The notes below the pieces were generated by a model. It saw nothing but the letters and a program-made list of their open reading frames with translations. It was not told where the DNA came from and ran no database searches. Source: Pectobacterium brasiliense (GTDB lineage Bacteria; Pseudomonadota; Gammaproteobacteria; Enterobacterales; Enterobacteriaceae). From it: a stretch of DNA of 64,000 nucleotides. Shown here piece by piece: positions 59,301-64,000 of this stretch. Made by a program: the position numbers and the translations under genes. Position 1 is the stretch's first letter, and the number at the start of each line of letters is the position of its first letter. The stretch spans positions 1 through 64,000 of the forward strand of contig NZ_JACDSF010000010.1 of the NCBI RefSeq assembly GCF_013449685.1. Reading direction: 5' to 3'.

Positions 59301-59701
59301 CGGGCGGGCAGGGTGAAAGTCGACTGTATGGGCGGGAAGACACGGCGTGGCGCTTTGCTGCCTTGTCGGAATTGCAGGCCAAAGAACATTTGGCCGTCAT
59401 GCTGGATGGCTATCGTCAGGGAATGAGCAAGCCGCTGTTATTGCTCAATAAAGCGGGGAGCGCCTGGCTGGCTGAATGTTATGATCGCGAAAGCGATAGC
59501 CTGCGGTCGGATGAGGAGGCGCAGAACAAAGCGCGCACCCGTTTACTGCAAGCCTGGCAGGGCAACATGGGAATGCGGGGGGAGGGGGAGGATTATTACC
59601 TGCAACGCATTATCCGTGAGTTGGATGAAAAACGAATGAATGAGGTGATTGAAGCGGCGCAAATTTGGCTACTGCCACCGTTCCGCTCTAATCTGGCGTG
59701 A
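56303..59701 (+). CDS. recC: exodeoxyribonuclease V subunit RecC
   Basis: A 1132-residue subunit of RecBCD, which processes double-strand breaks and recognises Chi. RecC lacks helicase activity but keeps a helicase-like fold. The start MFRIYHSNQLDILKRLM and LVQSPGMAQWLQ are family hallmarks, as is the length. It is followed by ptrA and recB in the conserved order. Confidence 0.97.
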   Translation: MFRIYHSNQLDILKRLMVELIKRQPLADPFQQEVILVQSPGMAQWLQIELAGHFGIAANIQFPLPGVFLWNMCRHVLPDIPKESAFSKDAMTWKLMHLLPDLLAQPDFAALNHYLQDDDNQRKLHQLAGRVADLFDQYLIYRPEWIKAWQEGKQVDDLGGNQLWQSALWRALVDYTRELAQPEWHHAILYQRFIAALEQAKTCPKGLPPRVFICGISALPPIYLQALNALARHIDVHLLFTNPCRHYWSDIQDYKFLAKLKARNRRLHRFDGEQTDETRPLFRDPSQAEALFNDDGKQSINNPLLASWGKLGRDNLYLLADLDSVQEIDAFVESDGENLLQTLQRDILELEDYAVVAVSHETQNTSMQKRLLALDDRSIDFHACHSPQREVEVLHDRLLAMMADDPELMPRDVIVMMADIDSYTPFIQAVFGNAPDNRYLPFAISDQRARHAHPALQAVISLLDLPTSRFTAEQVLALLEVPALAARFGIQEEGLRRLRLWVVESGVRWGLDDDNVRDLMLPPTGQHTWRFGLTRMLLGYAMDSQVGDWQGVLPYDESSGLIAELAGQLAELLMQIHHWRQRLSQPRVLVDWLPLCRELIETFFDADSETEAALALVEKQWQYVIGMGTMAHYPQQVPISRLRDELSRRLDQERLSQRFLAGSINFCTLMPMRSIPFKVVCLLGMNDGVYPRTLPPLGFDLMGRKIKRGDRSRRDDDRYLFLEALLSAQHKLYISYIGRSIQDNTRRYPSVLVSELTEYIAQSYVLPGDETLDIDSSAERVVKHLCREHSRMPFDANNFLSAPQPLSFAAEWLAAANRKGEAQPDFDREALSARASDRDVSLDDLKRFYRHPVRAFFQLRLGVSFMLHSDELLDEEPFVVDSLNRYQLNSELLNTLINEGDTEKLYRRARAAGELPYGAFGEIYWQEQQQEMAQLATRVRDELTSSLSVSREVDILLDGVRVSGWLNQVQPDGLLRWRPGTLSMKDGITLWLEHLAYCATGGQGESRLYGREDTAWRFAALSELQAKEHLAVMLDGYRQGMSKPLLLLNKAGSAWLAECYDRESDSLRSDEEAQNKARTRLLQAWQGNMGMRGEGEDYYLQRIIRELDEKRMNEVIEAAQIWLLPPFRSNLA

Positions 59702-59797
59702 TGAGTTTGTTTTGGGTAATGCCCGGGTCGATTTCGAGGTGCGAGAAGATAACGCACTGCAACGTGAAAAGTGATGGATATGAGGTTGGAGAATTGC

Positions 59798-62743
59798 ATG
59801 CGTAACATGCGTAAACAGTGGGTCTGGATTACCGGGTGGTTTCTTTTATTCACATTCTGGCTTCCGGCGAGTTGGGCTGAGACGGGCTGGCAGCCGCTGG
59901 CTCAGACGATTCGAAAAAGCGAAAAAGATCCGCGGCAATATCAGGCGATCAAACTGGATAATGGAATGACCGTTCTGCTGGTTTCCGATCCGCAGGCACC
60001 CAAATCGCTGGCATCACTGGCGTTGCCTATTGGCTCGTTGGACGATCCCAATAATCAACTAGGATTAGCGCATTACCTCGAACACATGGTGCTGATGGGA
60101 TCGAAACGTTACCCAGAGCCAGAGGCGCTGTCCGAGTTTTTGAAAAAGCATGGCGGTAGCCACAATGCCAGCACGGCGTCTTACCGCACGGCGTTTTATC
60201 TGGAAGTGGAAAATGATGCACTGCGGCCAGCCGTAGATCGGATGGCGGATGCGATTGCGGAACCGCTGCTCGATCCGGTGAATGCCGATCGTGAGCGTAA
60301 TGCGGTCAATGCGGAATTAACGATGGCGCGTTCGCGCGATGGTCACCGCATGGCGCAGGTAGGGGCGGAAACGCTGAACCCGGCGCACCCAAGCGCGCGT
60401 TTTTCGGGTGGCAATCTTGAAACCCTGAGCGATAAACCCGGCAGCAAACTGCATGATGAGCTGGTGAAGTTCTATCAGCAATACTACTCCGCCAACCTGA
60501 TGAAAGGGGTGATTTACAGTAATCAACCTCTGCCTGAACTGGCGAAACTGGCGGTTGATACCTTCGGGCGCATTCCTAATCACAACGCCAGCGTTCCTGC
60601 GGTTACCGTTCCTGTGACGACGGAAAAGCAGCGCGGCGTAATGATTCACTATGTTCCTGCTCAGCCGAGAAAACAGCTGCGCATTGAGTTTCGCGTCAGC
60701 GATATTAGCCAGGAATTTCGCAGCAAGACGGATACCTACATAAGCTATCTGCTTGGCAACCGCAGCCAGAATACGCTCTCTGACTGGTTGCAAAAGGAAG
60801 GGCTGGTTGAGTCTATCGGTGCGGGTTCTTCGCCGATCATCGACCGTAATGGCGGCATGTTCGCGATTTCAGCCTCGCTGACCGATAAAGGTCTGGCACA
60901 GCGTGATGAAGTGATCGCTGCGATATTCCGTTACCTGCAACAAATTCGCACAGAAGGGATTCAGCAGCGCTATTTTGATGAGATCGCGCATGTTCTGGAT
61001 CTGGATTTCCGCTACCCGTCCATCAGCCGTGATATGGACTACATCGAATGGTTGGTGGATACCATGCTGCGTGTGCCGGTCGAACATACGCTGGATGCGC
61101 AGTATGTTGCGGATCGCTACGATCCGAAGGCTATCGCCGCACGACTGGACGAGATGACGCCGCAGAACGCGCGCGTCTGGGTCATCAGCCCGAATGAGCC
61201 GCATAATAAAGTGGCCTATTTTGTCGATGCGCTGTACGAGATGAATAAAATCCCGTCAGAAACATTCGCAAAATGGAAAACGCTGGGGCAGAAAATGTCA
61301 CTGTCGTTGCCGACGATCAATCCCTATATCCCGGATGATTTCTCCCTGATCAAAGCCGATAAGGCGATCCCTAAACCGACACTTCTGCTGAACCAGCCGG
61401 GGCTGCGCGTGCTGTATATGCCAAGCCACTACTTCGCTGATGAGCCGAAAGCGGAAATCACGCTGTTCCTGCGTAATCAGGAAGCGCGCAGTACCGCCCG
61501 TAATCAGGTGCTGTTTGCGTTAAACGATTATCTGGCCGGTCTGGCGCTGGATGAACTCAGCTATCAGGCTTCGATTGGCGGCATCAGTTTCTCCACCCGC
61601 AGCAATGATGGTCTGGTGATTAGCGCCAATGGCTATACCCAGCATTTGCCACGGTTGCTGCTGACGTTGGCGGATGGCTACGCCTCCTTTACCTCGACGG
61701 AAGCACAGCTGGAGCAGGCAAAGTCCTGGTACATACAGCAATTGGATGCGGTAGAGAAATCAAAAGCTTTTGAACAGGCGTTACAGCCGGTTCAGGCGAT
61801 ATCGCAATTGCCTTACTTTGAGCGCGCAGAACGTCGTAACCTGCTGAAGGATATCCGTTTACAGGACATGGTTAACTACCGCAAAGACCTGCTGCAAAAA
61901 GCTACGCCGGAAATGCTGGTCGTCGGCAATCTGGCACCAGAGCGAGTTACCGAGCTGGCGAATACGCTGAAGGCGCATCTGAAGGCTGGTGGCGAGAATC
62001 TGTCGCGTAGCGATGATGTCAAAGTCAGTAAGCCGCAGCTTGCTAATCTGCAACGCCCGGGCAGCAGCACGGATTCTGCGTTAGCAGCAGTATATGTACC
62101 GACGGGGTATTCGGAAACGGAAAGCATGGCGTATAGCTCGGTGCTGGGGCAGATCGTTCAGCCTTGGTTCTACAGCCAACTGAGAACGGAAGAGCAACTG
62201 GGTTACGCGGTGTTTGCCTTCCCAACGACGATCGGCCGACAGATGGGCATTGCCTTCCTGCTGCAAAGCAACAGCAAACAGCCTGCTTATCTGTATCAGC
62301 GCTATGAAGATTTTTACCTGAAAGCGCAAAAACGACTGCGTGAAATGAGTGAAGAAGAGTTCACGCAGTATAAGCAAGGCGTGATGAATGAACTGAATCA
62401 GCGCCCGCAAACCTTAGGCGAAGAAGCTGGCCGACTGCGTAAAGATCTGGATCAGGAAAACTTTGCTTTTGACTCGCGTGAGAAACTGCTCGAACAAATC
62501 AAACCGCTGACGGTGACGCAACTGGCAGACTTCTTCCAGAAGGCGCTGAAGCCAGAAGGTCTGGCTATTCTGTCGCAGGTGTCCGGTAGCCATCATGGTA
62601 AAGCCGACTATGCCGCACCGAAGGGATGGCACACCTACGCGGATGCGTCTTCATTGCAGAAAACGTTACCGCGTGAGAAAGCGCCTACGATGATCCCTGC
62701 GCCAGCAGCATCGACAGCGGTCGGTAAGGTTTCAGCAGAATGA
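59798..62743 (+). CDS. ptrA: pitrilysin (protease III)
   Basis: A 981-residue periplasmic zinc protease of the M16 family. A signal peptide (about 1-27, …WLPASWA) precedes the inverted zinc motif HYLEHM (H-x-x-E-H, His about 92) with the third ligand Glu further on (NAVNAELTMA). ATG 59798 follows GGAGA. Its stop overlaps the recB start by ATGA, as is usual in the recC-ptrA-recB operon. Confidence 0.97.
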   Translation: MRNMRKQWVWITGWFLLFTFWLPASWAETGWQPLAQTIRKSEKDPRQYQAIKLDNGMTVLLVSDPQAPKSLASLALPIGSLDDPNNQLGLAHYLEHMVLMGSKRYPEPEALSEFLKKHGGSHNASTASYRTAFYLEVENDALRPAVDRMADAIAEPLLDPVNADRERNAVNAELTMARSRDGHRMAQVGAETLNPAHPSARFSGGNLETLSDKPGSKLHDELVKFYQQYYSANLMKGVIYSNQPLPELAKLAVDTFGRIPNHNASVPAVTVPVTTEKQRGVMIHYVPAQPRKQLRIEFRVSDISQEFRSKTDTYISYLLGNRSQNTLSDWLQKEGLVESIGAGSSPIIDRNGGMFAISASLTDKGLAQRDEVIAAIFRYLQQIRTEGIQQRYFDEIAHVLDLDFRYPSISRDMDYIEWLVDTMLRVPVEHTLDAQYVADRYDPKAIAARLDEMTPQNARVWVISPNEPHNKVAYFVDALYEMNKIPSETFAKWKTLGQKMSLSLPTINPYIPDDFSLIKADKAIPKPTLLLNQPGLRVLYMPSHYFADEPKAEITLFLRNQEARSTARNQVLFALNDYLAGLALDELSYQASIGGISFSTRSNDGLVISANGYTQHLPRLLLTLADGYASFTSTEAQLEQAKSWYIQQLDAVEKSKAFEQALQPVQAISQLPYFERAERRNLLKDIRLQDMVNYRKDLLQKATPEMLVVGNLAPERVTELANTLKAHLKAGGENLSRSDDVKVSKPQLANLQRPGSSTDSALAAVYVPTGYSETESMAYSSVLGQIVQPWFYSQLRTEEQLGYAVFAFPTTIGRQMGIAFLLQSNSKQPAYLYQRYEDFYLKAQKRLREMSEEEFTQYKQGVMNELNQRPQTLGEEAGRLRKDLDQENFAFDSREKLLEQIKPLTVTQLADFFQKALKPEGLAILSQVSGSHHGKADYAAPKGWHTYADASSLQKTLPREKAPTMIPAPAASTAVGKVSAE

Positions 62744-64000
62744 AAAATGCCGCGCCGCAATCATTAGACGTTATGACGTTGCCGCTCCTCGGGGAGCGGT
62801 TGATTGAGGCGTCGGCCGGAACGGGGAAAACCTATACGCTGGCTGCGCTTTACCTGCGCCTGCTGCTGGGGCTGGGGAAACAAGCCGCGTATCCACGTCC
62901 ACTACTGGTCGAGGAAATTCTGGTTGTGACCTTTACGGAGGCGGCGACCGAAGAATTGCGGGAGCGTATTCGTGCCAGAATTCACGCGTTGCGCATCGCC
63001 TGCCTGCGTAAAAGCGCGCAGGGTGAAGAAGCAGATAAGCCTAAAGATACGTCGCTAGCGCAGCTGCTGGCGGAGATTTCGGATCACCGCGATGCGGCCG
63101 ACGTATTGCTGGCGGCAGAACGCCAAATGGATGAAGCGGCGATCTACACGATCCACGGCTTCTGCCAGCGTATGCTCAGTACCAATGCGTTTGAATCCGG
63201 CGTGCTTTTCGAACAGGTGCTGATAGAAGATGAACAGCCGCTGCGCCGCCAGGCCTGTGCCGACTTTTGGCGTCGTTATTGCTATCCGTTGCCGGTAGAG
63301 GTCGCACGTATTGTCGGTCTGGAGTGGAAAGGGCCGGAAAACCTGCTGGCCGATCTGGCTCCCTATCTGCACGGTGAAGCGCCTGTGTTTCGCTTGCCGC
63401 CAGAAGAGGGCGAAACGTTGCAGAGCCGCCATGAGAAGATCGTGGCGACGATCGACGCGTACAAACAACGCTGGCTGGCGTCAGCAGCGGACCTGGAAGC
63501 GCTGATTAGTGCTTCTGGCGTCGATAAACGCAGCTACAGCAGTAAGCATCTTCCCAACTGGCTACAGAAAGTCACGCTGTGGGCAGAGCAGCCGACGCTG
63601 GATTACCAACTGCCGAAAGATCTGGTGAGATTTGCCCAGCAAACGCTAATCGAGAAAACGAAGAAAGGCGAACCGCCTGTTCATACTCTCTTTGAGGAGA
63701 CCGAACGGCTGCTTGAAGCGCCGCTGTCGCTGCGCGATTTAGTCATTGTTCGCGCGCTGTCGGCGATCCGCGAGTCGGTGAGTGAGGAAAAACGGCAGCG
63801 TGCAGAACTGGGGTTTGACGATTTGCTGAGTCGTTTGGATGTTGCGTTGCAACAGCCTGGCGGGGAACAGCTTGCCAGCGCCATTCGCGAACGCTATCCG
63901 GTGGCGATGATCGATGAATTTCAGGATACCGATCCTCAACAGTACCGTATTTTCAGAACGTTGTACGTCGGGCAGCCGCAGTGTGGGCTATTGCTGATCG
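62740..64000 (+). CDS. recB: exodeoxyribonuclease V subunit RecB (3' partial)
   Basis: The frame starts at ATG 62740 and runs through the right edge, giving the first ~420 of about 1180 residues. Walker A is EASAGTGKTYTLAALYLRLLLG (about 23-32), motif Ia is VTFTEAATEELRERI, and AMIDEFQDTDPQQYRIF (motif II) is reached near residue 390. It is the 3'-5' helicase and nuclease subunit of RecBCD. Only the N-terminal helicase part is present in this window. Confidence 0.97.
   Translation, partial: MKNAAPQSLDVMTLPLLGERLIEASAGTGKTYTLAALYLRLLLGLGKQAAYPRPLLVEEILVVTFTEAATEELRERIRARIHALRIACLRKSAQGEEADKPKDTSLAQLLAEISDHRDAADVLLAAERQMDEAAIYTIHGFCQRMLSTNAFESGVLFEQVLIEDEQPLRRQACADFWRRYCYPLPVEVARIVGLEWKGPENLLADLAPYLHGEAPVFRLPPEEGETLQSRHEKIVATIDAYKQRWLASAADLEALISASGVDKRSYSSKHLPNWLQKVTLWAEQPTLDYQLPKDLVRFAQQTLIEKTKKGEPPVHTLFEETERLLEAPLSLRDLVIVRALSAIRESVSEEKRQRAELGFDDLLSRLDVALQQPGGEQLASAIRERYPVAMIDEFQDTDPQQYRIFRTLYVGQPQCGLLLI

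Overview
The window reads as the chromosome of a soft-rot enterobacterium, most likely Pectobacterium. From about 29.6 kb to the right edge there is an ordered Enterobacterales backbone: speC, ansP, mltC-yggX-mutY, trmB-yggL-yggN, tas-ygdR, ygdQ, mutH, rppH-ptsP, lgt-thyA, ppdA-ppdB-ygdB-ppdC and recC-ptrA-recB. The species call is an inference from gene order, from a tRNA-Phe island and from a repeat type I associate with Pectobacterium and its relatives; no 16S or other decisive marker is present.

The left 28.7 kb is the right-hand part of an integrative conjugative element (ICE) of the SPI-7/HAI2-like family, inserted at the 3' end of a tRNA-Phe gene (28742-28817, minus strand). Its layout is: (1) the end of the mating-pore operon (PFL_4711-type protein, small membrane protein, TraG-N protein, DUF3742), 1-3.5 kb; (2) a MazE/MazF-type toxin-antitoxin pair and two AT-rich cargo genes, 3.6-5.6 kb; (3) a largely non-coding, highly structured stretch leading to a tyrosine recombinase and a small winged-helix-like regulator with twin operators, 5.6-8.2 kb, bracketed by a 170-bp direct repeat; (4) a run of mostly uncharacterised small genes plus an ArdC-like/DNA-methylase protein, 8.3-16.8 kb; (5) a cargo block that looks like host defence (a HEPN-like protein, an Mrr-type endonuclease, two unknown genes, a UvrD-like helicase and an RloC/PrrC-like ATPase), 17-25.2 kb; (6) a TraI_2-type relaxase homologue and the integrase next to tRNA-Phe, 25.8-28.6 kb.

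The most striking signal is in block 4. Ten separate genes or operons there are each preceded by a 50-70-nt leader built on one plan but with different bases. Segment A is a GC-rich hairpin, often opening with an AACCC..GGGGA block. Segment B follows it. Segment C contains the Shine-Dalgarno site and ends at the start codon. B is complementary to C, so the ribosome site is buried. A often carries the same bases as C, so A and C would compete for B. The compensating differences between leaders argue for selected RNA structure and suggest coordinated translational control (or single-strand-specific control) of the whole block. I do not know of a described class that matches.

The backbone is conventional. 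Points of interest there are a possible leader peptide upstream of speC, an SDR enzyme with Phe in place of the catalytic Tyr, a 7-codon tandem duplication in tas, two perfect DnaA boxes plus a CRP-like site between mutH and rppH, and two unrecognised AT-rich genes between thyA and ppdA. recB runs off the right edge.
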